Origin: Leclercia adecarboxylata
GTDB lineage: Bacteria > Pseudomonadota > Gammaproteobacteria > Enterobacterales > Enterobacteriaceae
Length of the DNA stretch: 64,000 bases
Direction: 5' to 3'
Assembly: GCA_901472455.1 (NCBI GenBank)
Contig: LR590464.1
Coordinates: forward strand, 1,860,001 to 1,924,000
Part shown: positions 29,591 through 40,980 of the stretch, one piece after another
How positions within the stretch are numbered: the stretch's first letter is position 1
Layout of the letters: the number at the start of each line of letters is the position of its first letter
The notes under the pieces: generated by a model
What the model saw: the letters and a program-made list of their open reading frames with translations, nothing else
Told to the model about the DNA's origin: nothing
The model's database searches: none
Made by a program: the position numbers and the translations under genes

Positions 29591-29946
29591 GACGCTGCAC
29601 AACTCCCCTACAGAAGACCTCTGTACCTGTCTGTATTGCTGAAAGATTCGACTGCGGGTAGTAGAACACGATTTAACAACATTTCATATATTCAGGCGCG
29701 GAACAGCAAATTCTGGCGGGTAAAAAAAAAAGCCCCGGCACGGGCCGGGGAAATACATCTTGATTAAGGAATGATGTTCTCTGGTCAAGGTGAGAACAGC
29801 ACCATTCTGGCATTGAAACATGGCCTCATGATGAAGAAATAATGGAGAAAGGATCACCCCTTCACCCTGGTGACACGGCGTTTTGGCTGAGATACACTTC
29901 GCACTAAGATTATTCCTATGTATTCAGCAGCCAATTACGAGGACAT
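29591..29946. other. Intergenic region with an orphan leftward terminator
   Basis: No protein gene seen. A GC-rich minus-strand terminator at 29722-29750 has no upstream gene and could end a small RNA encoded within 29751-29940. A segment CACCATTCTGGC near 29810 also occurs near 27688, in both cases upstream of an orphan minus-strand element. Confidence 0.4.
29722..29750 (-). terminator. Orphan GC-rich terminator, minus strand
   Basis: CCCCGGCCCGTGCCGGGG hairpin followed on the minus strand by a run of ten T. Confidence 0.8.
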
Positions 29947-30251
29947 ATGTTTCAGTTAAACCCGGGCAGCCTGGCGATGATTATCGGTGCCCGCACGCCA
30001 GCTGGGCGTCGCAATATCGGAAAATCCGTTGAGTTATTCAGCCTCTGCCAGCCGGGCAGCGTTTTCTGAACCCCGTCAACGGGATCGTGACAGAACTGCC
30101 GCCAGGCGCAGAGCGGGCCTTGTGGCTGGTGACCGGGGATGTGTTTTCGTTTGATAACCAGCTGGGCTTTGCGTTTGTACGCCCTGAACATCTGATGCCG
30201 CTCACGCCTGAAGAGGCGCCAGAAACCCTCGACGCCTTGATGCTGGATTGA
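29947..30251 (+). CDS. Hypothetical ~100-residue protein (one frameshift)
   Basis: MFQLNPGSLAMIIGARTPAG to CQPGSVF, then after one indel near 30068 LNPVNGIVTELPPG...ALWLVTGDVFSFDNQLGFAFV to EAPETLDALMLD. GAGGA lies before the ATG. The sequence looks like a small beta-rich soluble protein; several short proteins of this style occur in prophages and islands. Its stop is next to the convergent yeaO stop. Function unknown. Confidence 0.5.
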
Positions 30252-30252
30252 T

Positions 30253-30597
30253 TCAAAGCTGACGCAGCCAGTCGGCTAACACCTGCGCGTGATTCTGCTG
30301 CCGGTCTTTCGCTCCATAAAGCAGCGTCACGGTCTGTTCGTCTGCAAGGCGGGCAATGCGCCGTCCTTCATCCTGATGCAGAACAAGCTCCTGACGATAG
30401 GCCTCGCTGAAGCTGGCAAAGTCTATCGTCTCGCTGTGAAACGCTTTGCGCAAATCCCTGGAGGGGGCCAGAGTCTTACACCACTCGTCGCAGGCCAGCG
30501 CCTCCTTTTTTACCCCCCGCGGCCAGAGCCGGTCCACCAGGATCCGGTAGCCATCCTCTTGACTGGTCTCGTCATACAGTCGTTTACATGTAATCAT
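30253..30597 (-). CDS. yeaO: YeaO, DUF488 family protein
   Basis: 114 residues with the DUF488 signature CKRLYD...DGYRILVDRLWPRGVKK, CDEWCKTLAPS, LRKAFH and a C-terminal TLLYGAKD...NHAQVLADWL. It aligns end to end with E. coli YeaO. Cytoplasmic; the activity is not established. Confidence 0.9.
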   Translation of the reverse strand: MITCKRLYDETSQEDGYRILVDRLWPRGVKKEALACDEWCKTLAPSRDLRKAFHSETIDFASFSEAYRQELVLHQDEGRRIARLADEQTVTLLYGAKDRQQNHAQVLADWLRQL

Positions 30598-30735
30598 TTT
30601 CCCGCTCCTTTTCCTGTCGCTGGAACGCTAAGCTATTTCCGCCCACTTATTTTAAGGTGTTGTGATATCAACGGAAGATCGGTAGTCTGAGGCGCCTTAT
30701 GTTACTTGATATTTGTCTGGCATAAGGATCTCTCT

Positions 30736-31450
30736 ATGGAACTCTCCGCGGTAAAAAATACCCTCCGAATTGCGCTGGTTGGCGACTACAATCCTGACGT
30801 GCTGGCTCACCAGGCGATCCCGCTGGCCATTGATGATGCCGCAGCGGTGCTGGAGATCACGGCCGACTACGACTGGCTGGCGACCACCGAATTAACCAGC
30901 CCGGAAGACTTGGTGGGCTACGACGCTATCTGGCTGGTTCCGGCAAGCCCCTATAAAAATGCTGCAGGCGCGTTTATTGCGGCACGCTATGCCCGCGAAA
31001 ACAGCGTGCCGTTTCTCGGCACCTGCGGTGGCTTCCAGCATGCTTTAAATTGAGTATGCCCGTAATGCCCTGGGCTGGCAGGATGCGGCGCACGCGGAGA
31101 CCGATACCGAAGGCCGCATGGTGATTGCCCCGCTGACCTGCTCGCTGGTCCGAAGTCAGCGACGCTATTGAACTGCGCGCCAACACCCTGATTGCCAGAG
31201 CCTATGGTCAGGAAGAGATCGAAGAGGGTTATCACTGCAATTACGGGCGTCTCGCCTGAGTTCGCGCAGGCGCTGGAGAAGGGCGATATGCGCGTCACCG
31301 GCTGGGACGCGCAGGGTGAGATCCGCGCCGTAGAGCTGGTGACGCACCCGTTCTTTGTCGCCACACTGTTCCAGCATGAACGTGCTGCGCTGGCGGGCCG
31401 ACCGGCCCCCGCTGGTGCAGGCTCTGCTTCGCGCCGCGCAGAAGTACTAA
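30736..31450 (+). CDS. Class I glutamine amidotransferase-like protein (several frameshifts)
   Basis: Begins RIALVGDYNPDVLAHQAIP. The nucleophile elbow is FLGTCGGFQHAL (Cys near 31023), and the C-terminal part has EGYHCNYGVSPEF and ELVTHPFFVATLFQHE. The catalytic His-x-Glu seems replaced by the HPFF segment, as in CTP-synthase-like GATase homologues of unknown role. Extra bases near 31055, 31150, 31228 and 31402 break the frame; corrected, it is about 237 residues. The ATG at 30736 follows AAGGATC. It has no counterpart at this place in E. coli K-12. Substrate unknown. Confidence 0.72.
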
Positions 31451-31458
31451 AAGCTGGC

Positions 31459-32648
31459 TTAGCCGGAGGTGATCTCCCGATCGCGTCCGGCAAGGATCCC
31501 ACAGATGGCCATTACCACTGATACCAGTCCACAGGCCAGCAGCGGGATGCGCCAGTCACCGTTGGCATCGTGGATTTTGCCCATCAGCGGCGGCCCACAG
31601 GCGGCCAGCAGGTAGCCCACCGATTGCGCCATCCCGGAAAGGGCCGCGGCCTGATGTGCCGAGCTGGCTCGCAGGCCAATAAACGTCAGGCCGAGGATCA
31701 TCGTGGCCCCGGATCCGAAGCCAAAAATCAGCGTCCACATCACCGCCAGATCCGGCATAAACCACAGCCCCGCACTGCTCACCGCACACATCATCGCCGA
31801 CAGTCCGGCTACGCCACGTTGATCCTTCAGCCGAAGCAGGATCAGCGGCACCACAATGCCCGGCGCGGCGGTTGCCAGCTGCAGCAGCCCGTGCAGGGAA
31901 CCGGCTTCGGTTTCGCTGTAACCATGGCTTTGCAGGATCGCCGGCAGCCAGCCAATAATCACGTAGTAAATCAGCGAGTTGATCCCCAGAAACAGGGTCA
32001 CCTGCCAGGCCAGCGTCGAGCGCCAGATGCCCCCGGCTTTGCAGCGCACGCGAGCCGCTCAGCGATCCGGCAGGGCGCTGGCGCCACTGCGGTAGCCACA
32101 GGAGCAACGCCAGTAGAGGGAATACCATCAGCATTAACAGCGCACCGTGCCAGCCTGCGCCGCTCAGGGCAACCGGCACCACCAGCGCCGAACCAAGCGC
32201 CGCGGCTGCCCCCCATCGTCAGGGAGTACGCCCCGGTCAGTTTCGCCACCTGGCCGGGGAAATCACGCTTGATCAGCCCCGGCAGCAGCACATTACCCAG
32301 GGCAATCCCGCAGCCAATCACCGCGGTGCCGCCAAACAGCAGCGCGGCAGAGGGGAGGGAACGCAGGGCGATCCCGGCGATGATCAGCAGCAGGGCAATC
32401 ATCAGGCTGCGCTCCATGCCGATGCGGCGGGCAAGACCGGCCGCCAGCGGCGAGATCAACGCAAAGGCCAGCAGCGGGAGCGTAGTAAGCAGCCCCGTCT
32501 GGGCAGTGGTCAGGGCATAATCAGTGCGGATGGCATCCAGCAGCGGTGCAGCACCGGTAAAGGTCACCCGCAGCGAGGTGGCAATCAGCAGGATCCCGGC
32601 AATCAGCAGCGCACGCTGTTTACCGGCAGGCGAAAGGGCAATAGTCAT
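31459..32648 (-). CDS. nimT: NimT/YeaN, CynX-type MFS exporter (frameshifted)
   Basis: About 395 residues with 12 hydrophobic spans. The N-terminal half (AGILLIATSLRVTFTGAAPL, GMERSLMIALLLIIAGIALR) and the C-terminal half (WLPAILQSHGYSETEAGSLHG, GLRASSAHQAAALSGMAQS) fit the CynX/NimT subgroup of MFS. The two halves are separated by an indel near 32050 and another near 32205. E. coli NimT exports 2-nitroimidazole. It is divergent from nimR, which is the expected regulator. Confidence 0.88.
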
Positions 32649-32744
32649 TGTTTTCTCTTACATCGAAATGAATCCACAGGATACGCATTTTCAGGCCGGT
32701 TGAAATCAAGCTAAAATGACAGATTATCGCTAATATCGGACAAC
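32649..32744. promoter_or_regulatory. nimT-nimR divergent promoter region
   Basis: The 96-bp gap between divergent nimT and nimR must hold both promoters and, by analogy with E. coli, the NimR operator. I see AT-rich DNA (ATGACAGATTATCGCTAATA) but cannot assign the operator bases. Confidence 0.5.
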
Positions 32745-33537
32745 ATGATGCCAGGCCTGGGCCTTGAGGGCTACGATCCCGACAGCCAGCATGACGCCGC
32801 GGTGGCGTTCCATGTGCGCGTGGTGGCAGACGAGCAGCGCATCCCCCCTGCATCAACACCGGAAAGGGCAGCTGATCCTGGCCCTGCATGGGGCGATCAC
32901 CTGCGAGGTGGAAAATGCGATGTGGATGGTGCCGCCGCAGTTTGCGGTCTGGATCCCCGGGCAATTGCCGCACAGCAATAAGGCCACGCCCAGCGCCCGG
33001 CTCTGTTTTTTATTTATCGAGCCCGGAGCCGTCACCTTGCCGGATCGCTGCTGCACGCTAAAAATTTCACCGCTGGTGCGGGAGCTGATTCTGACCCTGG
33101 CGGAACGCAGCCCGGGACACCATGAGCCCGCTACCCGGCGGCTGGTGGAGGTGCTGTTTGATGAACTGCCCCGCCAGCCGGAGGAGCAGCTGCAGCTGCC
33201 GGTCTCCTCGCACCCTAAAATTCGCCTGATGAGTGATACCATGGCCGCATCCCCGGCGGAACGGCAGACGCTGCACCAGTGGGCGCACCATTTCGCGATG
33301 AGTGAGCGCAATCTTGCCCGGCTGGTGGTGAGTGAAACCGGGCTTAGCTTTCGCCGCTGGCGGCATCAGCTCCAGCTGATCGTGGCCCTGCAGGGATTGA
33401 TCCGCGGTCAGTCGGTGCAGCAGGTGGCCCAGGAGCTGGGTTATGACTCCACCACCGCGTTTATCACAATGTTTAAAAAGGGGCTGGGTCAGACTCCCGC
33501 GCGCTATATTGCCAGTCTGGCTACGACTTCCCGATAA
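32745..33537 (+). CDS. nimR: NimR/YeaM, AraC-family regulator of nimT (one frameshift)
   Basis: After removing one C near 32850 (CATCCCCCCTG) the product is about 263 residues. It has a cupin sensor domain ([20 protein letters not shown]...[16 protein letters not shown]) and a C-terminal AraC DNA-binding domain ([24 protein letters not shown]..., [28 protein letters not shown]). It probably represses nimT. Its 3' end overlaps the convergent yeaL by 17 bp. Confidence 0.9.
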
Positions 33538-33967
33538 ACAGCGATACCAGCCCGGCGGCAATCAGCGGGCCGACCGGCACACCGCGGAACAGTGCCACCC
33601 CCAACACCGTGCCCACCAGCAGGCCGGCCACCAGTGTAGGCTGGGAACTCATCAGCGTGACGCCGCGCCCGCCCAGCCATGACACAAACACACCTACGGC
33701 GATGGCAATTAACGATTTCCAGTTCATAAAGGCGTGGATCAGCGTGGAGGCCGGCAGGGTGCCGCTGGCAATTGGTGCCATCACGCCGATGGTGAGGATA
33801 ATAATCCCGACGGTCAGGCCTTGCTTTTCGATCCACGGGAAAAAACTGCTAAGGGGCGTTACGCGGACGATGATCAGCACCAGGATAGAGATGGCCACCG
33901 TGGTGTTGTGGCTGACAAATCCCAGCGCCGCCAGGCCCAGAAGAATGAGCAGGGTAGGGTCAAACAT
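33521..33967 (-). CDS. yeaL: YeaL, DUF441 inner membrane protein
   Basis: 148 residues, four hydrophobic spans, beginning [20 protein letters not shown]. It contains the conserved [12 protein letters not shown] and [18 protein letters not shown] segments of DUF441. Aligns end to end with E. coli YeaL. Function unknown. Confidence 0.93.
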   Translation of the reverse strand: MFDPTLLILLGLAALGFVSHNTTVAISILVLIIVRVTPLSSFFPWIEKQGLTVGIIILTIGVMAPIASGTLPASTLIHAFMNWKSLIAIAVGVFVSWLGGRGVTLMSSQPTLVAGLLVGTVLGVALFRGVPVGPLIAAGLVSLFIGKS

Positions 33968-34314
33968 GTTGTATTCCTTGCCAAAATAAAAAAAGTAAGC
34001 CTGCTTACTTTACGCCCTGGCACGCCGGTAAAAAGGCTTTTCTACAAAAAAATGTCTGATTTGGGCGATTGCCTGAAGAGGCTGAGCGATGTGGCCTTTC
34101 CCGGCCTACGCTGCCCTTAATCCTCTAACTCCCTTAAACCTCGTTTATCCCTTAAACCGTTTAAACCCTGAAAGCCTGTTGACAGATAATTGGAAACAAT
34201 CATTTCATATCTTTATTAGTAGGCTGCTATATAATGTTTTCATTCGCTGACATTTTTTGAGATTTAATCAATTATGATTTTGGTTGTTATTAATTTATTG
34301 TCATGGAGGGTTCT
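33968..34314. other. Intergenic region between yeaL and the dgcZ-like gene
   Basis: No gene seen. An inverted repeat AAGTAAGCCTGCTTACTT (33993-34010) lies just upstream of yeaL and could be an operator. The right part is AT-rich with TATAAT at 34230-34235, a candidate -10 for the cyclase gene; no well-spaced -35 is evident. Confidence 0.4.
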
Positions 34315-35211
34315 GTGAACAGAAAGTTTAAAGAAATTGATGAAACTGTTCGCAGTTTGAATCAATCCACAGATGCGCACTTTAGATGGTTAGTAAAAAT
34401 ATTACGATTTATCGACAGTCGTAATGTCGATTTACCTGAGATAAGCAGTGACGAAGCCCACCTGCATTGCGAGTTTGGCCACTGGCTGAATACCCGTTTA
34501 CTGGAAGAGCGGGAAGACACTAATTTTTTACTGGATATTAACAAAAAACATATTCGCGTTCATCAGGCGTGCCGGAATCTTATTTCCACCATTGAACAGC
34601 ATCGTCAGGCCAATGACGTTTTTAACCTTTTCGAAGAATCCTTGCTGGCGTTTACCGAAGCCCTTACCCATTATAAAGTTCACCTGCTGCAGCTGCGTAC
34701 CAGTTATGACGCGCTAACCGGCCTGCCGCTGCGACGCATTCTCGATGAGTCCTTCGCCAGCATGAATAAAGAGTTGGGCGCGGATGGCCTCTATTTATTA
34801 TTACTGGATATCGATCACTTTAAGAAAGTGAATGATAATTACGGCCATCTTAACGGGGATATTGTTCTGCGTTCGCTGGCCCTGAATATCAGCAATAATA
34901 TTCGGCGCTCTGAATCGATGTATCGCTATGGAGGTGAAGAGTTTATTGTTGTTCTGCATGCCAGCAACGATCAGGATGCGGTGGCTATTGCCGAACGCCT
35001 GCGCCGTGACATTGCCCGGCTTGAAACTATCGCCGGGGAACATCTCATTCGTGTTACCTTCACCGGCGGATTAACGCGCATTCATGAAGGAGAGTCTCTC
35101 CGGGAAGTGCTGGAGCGGGCAGATATTGCGTTATATACCGGCAAGAAAAACGGCCGAAATTGTTCCCAACTGATTAACCGGCAATTGCAAACGCAAAAGT
35201 TTTGTGATTAA
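34315..35211 (+). CDS. dgcZ: DgcZ-like diguanylate cyclase with CZB zinc domain
   Basis: About 298 residues. The N-terminal CZB domain has the DAHFRWL, CEFGHWL and HQACRN segments that supply the 3His-1Cys zinc site. The C-terminal GGDEF domain has DALTGLPLRRILDESF, LDIDHFKKVNDNYGHLNGD and the active loop YGGEEF. The inhibitory-site position reads RRSE rather than RxxD. GTG 34315 is chosen over ATG 34303 because GGAGGG lies 4 bp before it and the N terminus then aligns with E. coli DgcZ. Zinc is expected to inhibit it. In K-12 dgcZ lies elsewhere, so the symbol is by homology. Confidence 0.85.
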   Translation: MNRKFKEIDETVRSLNQSTDAHFRWLVKILRFIDSRNVDLPEISSDEAHLHCEFGHWLNTRLLEEREDTNFLLDINKKHIRVHQACRNLISTIEQHRQANDVFNLFEESLLAFTEALTHYKVHLLQLRTSYDALTGLPLRRILDESFASMNKELGADGLYLLLLDIDHFKKVNDNYGHLNGDIVLRSLALNISNNIRRSESMYRYGGEEFIVVLHASNDQDAVAIAERLRRDIARLETIAGEHLIRVTFTGGLTRIHEGESLREVLERADIALYTGKKNGRNCSQLINRQLQTQKFCD

Positions 35212-35217
35212 AGACAA

Positions 35218-35247
35218 TAAGCCAGTCAGGGGTTAACTGGCTTAATT
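35218..35247 (+). terminator. Terminator after the dgcZ-like gene
   Basis: TAAGCCAGT/AACTGGCTTA hairpin followed by AATTAT, just after the stop codon. Confidence 0.7.
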
Positions 35248-35459
35248 ATGACGTCAGGGCGTGAATTGCGCCCATATCACCATTCTTAAAATTTCAACTG
35301 TTTCTGCTCCTCTTATTCTCTTCATCCAGCGTTGTTCCCTCCCGCTTCGCCCGGCAATATTTTGACCCTGATTTACGTGCCTGCTCGTCACCTGCTTTCG
35401 TTAGCGAAAGGATTCACTTTACGGCGGTACTCCACGAAACCCCTTGCTCAGGCTCAGAA

Positions 35460-37495
35460 ATGAAAAAAGTACGCTTTGCTCCCCATCCGCTGGCCCTGTC
35501 GTTGCTGATGACGATCTCCGGCTCCGCGATGGCGACAGAACCTACCGGCGCGCCCGTAGACGATCAGGATGTGATCACCGTGACGGCGCCCGTGCTCTCT
35601 CCGCTTAACGTGGTGACCTCACCGAAAACCCCGCGGCAGCCCGTACCGGCCAGCGATGGCTCCGATTACCTGAAAACCATTCCCGGCTTCAGTCAGATCC
35701 GTAACGGCGGCAGCAACGGCGATCCGGTGTTTCGTGGCATGTTCGGCTCGCGTTTGCGCCTGCTGACCAACGACAGCGAGATGCTCGGTGCCTGTCCGTC
35801 GCGGATGGATGCGCCAAGCTCATACATCTCGCCGGAAAGCTACGATCTCCTGACGGTGACCAAAGGGCCGGAAACCGTACTCTGGGGCCGGGCAACTCTG
35901 CCGGGACGGTGCGTTTCGAGCGTGAGCCGCCGCGCTTTGACAGCGCGGGCGTTAAGGGCGATGCCAGCTTCCTTGCTGCCTCAAACGATCGCTTCGATGA
36001 GAATGCCGACGTCAGCTTTGGTAACGATCAGGGCTATGTGCGTCTGAATGGGAATAAATCGAAGTCAGGTGATTACAAAGACGGCAACGGCGATCGCGTG
36101 GCCTCGAAGTGGGACAAGTGGAACACCGATCTCGCCATCGGCTGGACGCCGGATGCCGACACGCTGCTGGAATTGTCTGCCGGGCAGGGTAATGGCGACG
36201 CCAGCTACGCCGGGCGTGGTATGGACGGCTCCCAGTTCAAGCGGGAAAGTCTGGGCCTGCGCTTTAAGAAAGAGAATATCGGTAAAGTCTTCGACTCGCT
36301 GGATGCGAGCATCTACTACAACTACGCCAACCACATCATGGATAACTACTCCATGCGCTCTCCTGGCACCCCGGATCCTGACGCCATGGGCGGGATGCCG
36401 ATGGGGTCGATGGACATGTCGATGCCGATGGAGAAACAGGTCGATCGCCGTACCGTCGGCGGCAGGATAATGGGCACCTGGCTGTGGTCCGATTTCCAGC
36501 TGCAGAGCGGGGTTGACATGCAAACCAACACCCACCGCAGTAACGAAGATGATGAGGACAAAGGCTGGCAGGAAGATGCCCGCTTCCACGATTACGGTAC
36601 CTTTGGCGAGCTGACGTGGAATGCAACCGAGTTAAGCAAAGTGATCGGGGGCGCGCGTCTCGATAAGGTCGAGGTGGATAACTACACCGGCATCGGCAGC
36701 GACAGCCGGCAAGATATCCTCCCGGCGGGCTTTCTGCGCGTGGAGCATAACTTGGGCACTATGCCAGCGATGGTCTACGCCGGGCTGGGCTATACCGAAC
36801 GTTTCCCGGATTACTGGGAACTGTTTTCACCCACCTACGGGCCAGATGGTACTTCAGACGTGTTTGATCATCTGAAACCGGAGAAAACCACCCAACTCGA
36901 TATTGGCGCCCAGTACAAAGGCGAGCGCACTACTGGCTGGATCTCGGCCTACGTCGGGCGCATCAACGACTATATCCTGTTTATCTACGACCCGGACGAC
37001 AGCCACGTCAGCCAGGCTGACAACGTCGATGCTACCATCATGGGCGGCGAGATGGGGGCGGCGTATAAGCTGAGCGACCAGTGGAAAACCGACGCGACCC
37101 TTAACTACTCCTGGGGCCAGAACACCGACGATCACCAGCCGCTGCCGCAAATGCCGCCGCTGGAAGCGCGTCTTGGCCTGACATGGGAGAAGGGCGACTG
37201 GAGTTCTACCGGGCTGCTGCGTATGGTCAGCCCGCAACATCGGGTGGCGATGAACGAAGGTAACGTAGTCGGGAAAGATTTCGATCAGAGCGCCGGGTTT
37301 GCGATCCTCTCTGCCAACGCATCCTGGAAGGTGAATCAGTACCTGAAGTTGAGCAGCGGGGTGGATAACCTGCTGGATAAGGACTACAGCGAACATCTCA
37401 ACCTGGCGGGGAACAGCAGCTTTGGTTACTCCTCTGATACCCCGGTGAATGAGCCTGGCCGCACCGTCTGGGCGAAAATGAACGTCACCTTCTGA
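35460..37495 (+). CDS. TonB-dependent receptor, OprC/NosA copper type (one frameshift)
   Basis: About 678 residues. Signal peptide (residues 1-25, ending SAMA), TonB box DVITVTAP (about 37), plug with YLKTIPGFSQIRNGG and TVTKGPETVLWGPG, then a beta-barrel ending in a terminal Phe (AKMNVTF). A base is missing near 35886; restoring one G joins the two frames at WGPGNSAGTVRFE. An extracellular loop reads MGGMPMGSMDMSMPMEK, a Met-rich cluster typical of copper ligands. It likely imports copper or a copper complex in the outer membrane. It is inserted between genes that are close together in E. coli. Confidence 0.82.
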
Positions 37496-37506
37496 GGCTA
37501 ACGTAA

Positions 37507-37531
37507 CACCGCCGGTCAGTGACCGGCGGTG
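37507..37531. terminator. Hairpin between convergent receptor and yeaH genes
   Basis: CACCGCCGGTCAGTGACCGGCGGTG is a perfect palindrome of high stability. It has no T run, so it may act as a stem-loop end rather than a classical terminator. Confidence 0.55.
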
Positions 37532-37534
37532 GAG

Positions 37535-38848
<1,314 letters not shown>

Positions 38849-38864
38849 TTATGCTGCGGCGCAG

Positions 38865-38940
38865 GGCCGGATGCGCGCTGCTTATCCGGCCTACGGTTCG
38901 CATCTTATGTAGGCCCGGCAGCAACGCGCCGCCGGGCACC
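38865..38940. repeat. REP elements between yeaG and yeaH
   Basis: GCCGGATGCGCGCTGCTTAT with CCGGCCTACGG is a typical enterobacterial REP. A second GC-rich palindrome (GGCCCGGCAGC...GCCGCCGGGC) follows in opposite orientation, a BIME-like pair. It would lie in the yeaGH transcript between the two genes and may shield the yeaG message. Confidence 0.85.
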
Positions 38941-38946
38941 GGGCTA

Positions 38947-40881
38947 TCAGGACGATTTACGCACGCGCAGGTACCACTCGCAGAGCAGGCGAACCTGTTT
39001 GCGGGTGTAACCTTTCTCCATCATGCGGTCGACAAAATCGTCGTGCTTTTTCTGCTCGTCAGTTGAGGTTTTGGCATTAAACGAAATGACCGGCAACAGC
39101 TCCTCGGTATTGGAGAACATTTTCTTCTCAATCACGGTGCGCAGTTTTTCGTAGCTGGTCCAGTTCGGATTGCGTCCGCTGAAGTTCGCTCTGGCGCGCA
39201 GCACGAAGTTGACGATCTCATTTCGGAAGTCTTTCGGATTACTTATCCCGGCAGGCTTCTCGATTTTTTCCAGTTCCGCATTCAGTGACTCGCGGTCAAA
39301 CAGTTGGCCGGTATCCGGGTCACGATACTCCTGATCCTGGATCCAGAAATCGGCATAGGTGACATAGCGGTCAAAGATGTTCTGCCCGTACTCGGAGTAA
39401 GACTCCAGATAGGCGGTCTGGATCTCTTTGCCAATAAACTCGGCGTATTTCGGGATCAGATAGCCTTTGAGGAACTCCAGATAACGTTCAGCCTGCTCCT
39501 GCGGGAACTGCTCACGCTCAATCTGCTGTTCCAGAACGTAGAACAGGTGTACCGGGTTAGCCGCCACTTCGGTGTGATCAAAGTTGAACACGCGGGAGAG
39601 GATTTTAAACGCAAAGCGCGTGGAAAGACCGTTCATCCCTTCATCAACACCGGCGTAGTCACGATACTCCTGGTAGGATTTCGCTTTCGGGTCGGTATCT
39701 TTCAGGCTTTCACCGTCATAGACGCGCATTTTCGAGTAGATGCTGGAGTTTTCTGGCTCTTTCAGGCGCGACAGGATCGAGAAGCGCGACAGCGTTTCCA
39801 GGGTTCCCGGGGCGCAAGGCGCATGAACCAACTCACTGTGGTTCAGCAGTTTTTCGTAAATCTTGATCTCTTCGGAGATCCGCAGGCAATAAGGCACTTT
39901 GACGATGTAAACACGATCAAGGAAGGCCTCGTTGTTCTTGTTGTTACGGAAAGTGACCCACTCCGATTCGTTGGAGTGCGCCAGAATAATACCGTTGAAC
40001 GGCAGGGCGGAGATCCCCTCCGTACCGTTGTAGTTACCTTCCTGGGTTGCAGTCAGCAGAGGATGCAGCACCTTGATCGGCGCTTTAAACATCTCAACGA
40101 ACTCCATAATCCCCTGGTTGGCGCGGCACAGCGCACCGGAATAACCGTAAGCATCGGGATCGTTCTGCGCGTGGTTTTCCAGTTTACGAATATCGACTTT
40201 ACCGACCAGCGCAGAGATATCCTGGTTGTTCTCATCACCCGGTTCGGTTTTAGCAATCGCAATCTGTTCCAGAATCGACGGCCAGACTTTCACCACGCGG
40301 AATTTGGTAATGTCACCGCCAAATTCATGCAGGCGTTTCGCCGCCCACGGCGACATAATCGTGCCGAGATAGCGACGGGGAATGCCGTACTCTTTATCCA
40401 GGATTTGCGCATCTTCCTGCGGGTTAAACAGACACAGCGGATGGTCGTTGACCGGGCTGCGTTCGCCGTTGGCGCTGAGCACGTAAATGGGCACGCGCTG
40501 CATCAAGGCTTTCAGCCGCTCGGCCAGCGAGGATTTACCACCGCCGACAGGACCCAGCAGATACAGGATCTGTTTCTTCTCTTCCAGACCCTGAGCAGCG
40601 TGCTTCAGGTAAGAAACAATCTGCTCGATGGCATCTTCCATGCCGTAAAATTCTTCAAACGCAGGATATCGGGCGACGACCCGATTCGAAAACAGACGGG
40701 AAAGCCGTGGCTCCTGGGCAGTATCAACCATATTCGGCTCACCGATAGCCATCAATAGTCGTTCTGCCGCATTGGCATAGGCACTGCGATCTTGCCGACA
40801 AATGGTAAGAAACTCCTGCAGTGTGAACTCTTCGTCCTTGGCAGCTTCATAGCGCTGGCGATAGTGATCGAATATATTCAT
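38947..40881 (-). CDS. yeaG: YeaG, PrkA-type AAA+/serine protein kinase
   Basis: 644 residues, matching E. coli YeaG. An N-terminal AAA+ PrkA domain has Walker A GPVGGGKSS (residues about 105-113) and a C-terminal kinase-like domain. First gene of yeaGH. In E. coli it is induced in stationary phase and nitrogen starvation, needing sigma-54 with NtrC and sigma-S. A sigma-54 promoter is visible upstream here. The gene is uninterrupted. Confidence 0.96.
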   Translation of the reverse strand: MNIFDHYRQRYEAAKDEEFTLQEFLTICRQDRSAYANAAERLLMAIGEPNMVDTAQEPRLSRLFSNRVVARYPAFEEFYGMEDAIEQIVSYLKHAAQGLEEKKQILYLLGPVGGGKSSLAERLKALMQRVPIYVLSANGERSPVNDHPLCLFNPQEDAQILDKEYGIPRRYLGTIMSPWAAKRLHEFGGDITKFRVVKVWPSILEQIAIAKTEPGDENNQDISALVGKVDIRKLENHAQNDPDAYGYSGALCRANQGIMEFVEMFKAPIKVLHPLLTATQEGNYNGTEGISALPFNGIILAHSNESEWVTFRNNKNNEAFLDRVYIVKVPYCLRISEEIKIYEKLLNHSELVHAPCAPGTLETLSRFSILSRLKEPENSSIYSKMRVYDGESLKDTDPKAKSYQEYRDYAGVDEGMNGLSTRFAFKILSRVFNFDHTEVAANPVHLFYVLEQQIEREQFPQEQAERYLEFLKGYLIPKYAEFIGKEIQTAYLESYSEYGQNIFDRYVTYADFWIQDQEYRDPDTGQLFDRESLNAELEKIEKPAGISNPKDFRNEIVNFVLRARANFSGRNPNWTSYEKLRTVIEKKMFSNTEELLPVISFNAKTSTDEQKKHDDFVDRMMEKGYTRKQVRLLCEWYLRVRKSS

Positions 40882-40980
40882 GGCATGCCGTCCTTTCGTT
40901 TTTTAGCACAGGAAAAGAGCCGTTCATATGAATAGTAGAGGCTCCCGGAAGCGGGATCCGTTGCACCTCACTGCAAGAGC

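Noticed and set aside
31570-32520. A 316-residue plus-strand frame
   Set aside because: Antisense to nimT; low-complexity basic composition and no family signal.
39304-40758. A 484-residue plus-strand frame
   Set aside because: It is wholly antisense to yeaG, which is intact and highly conserved; there is no ribosome site or recognisable protein.
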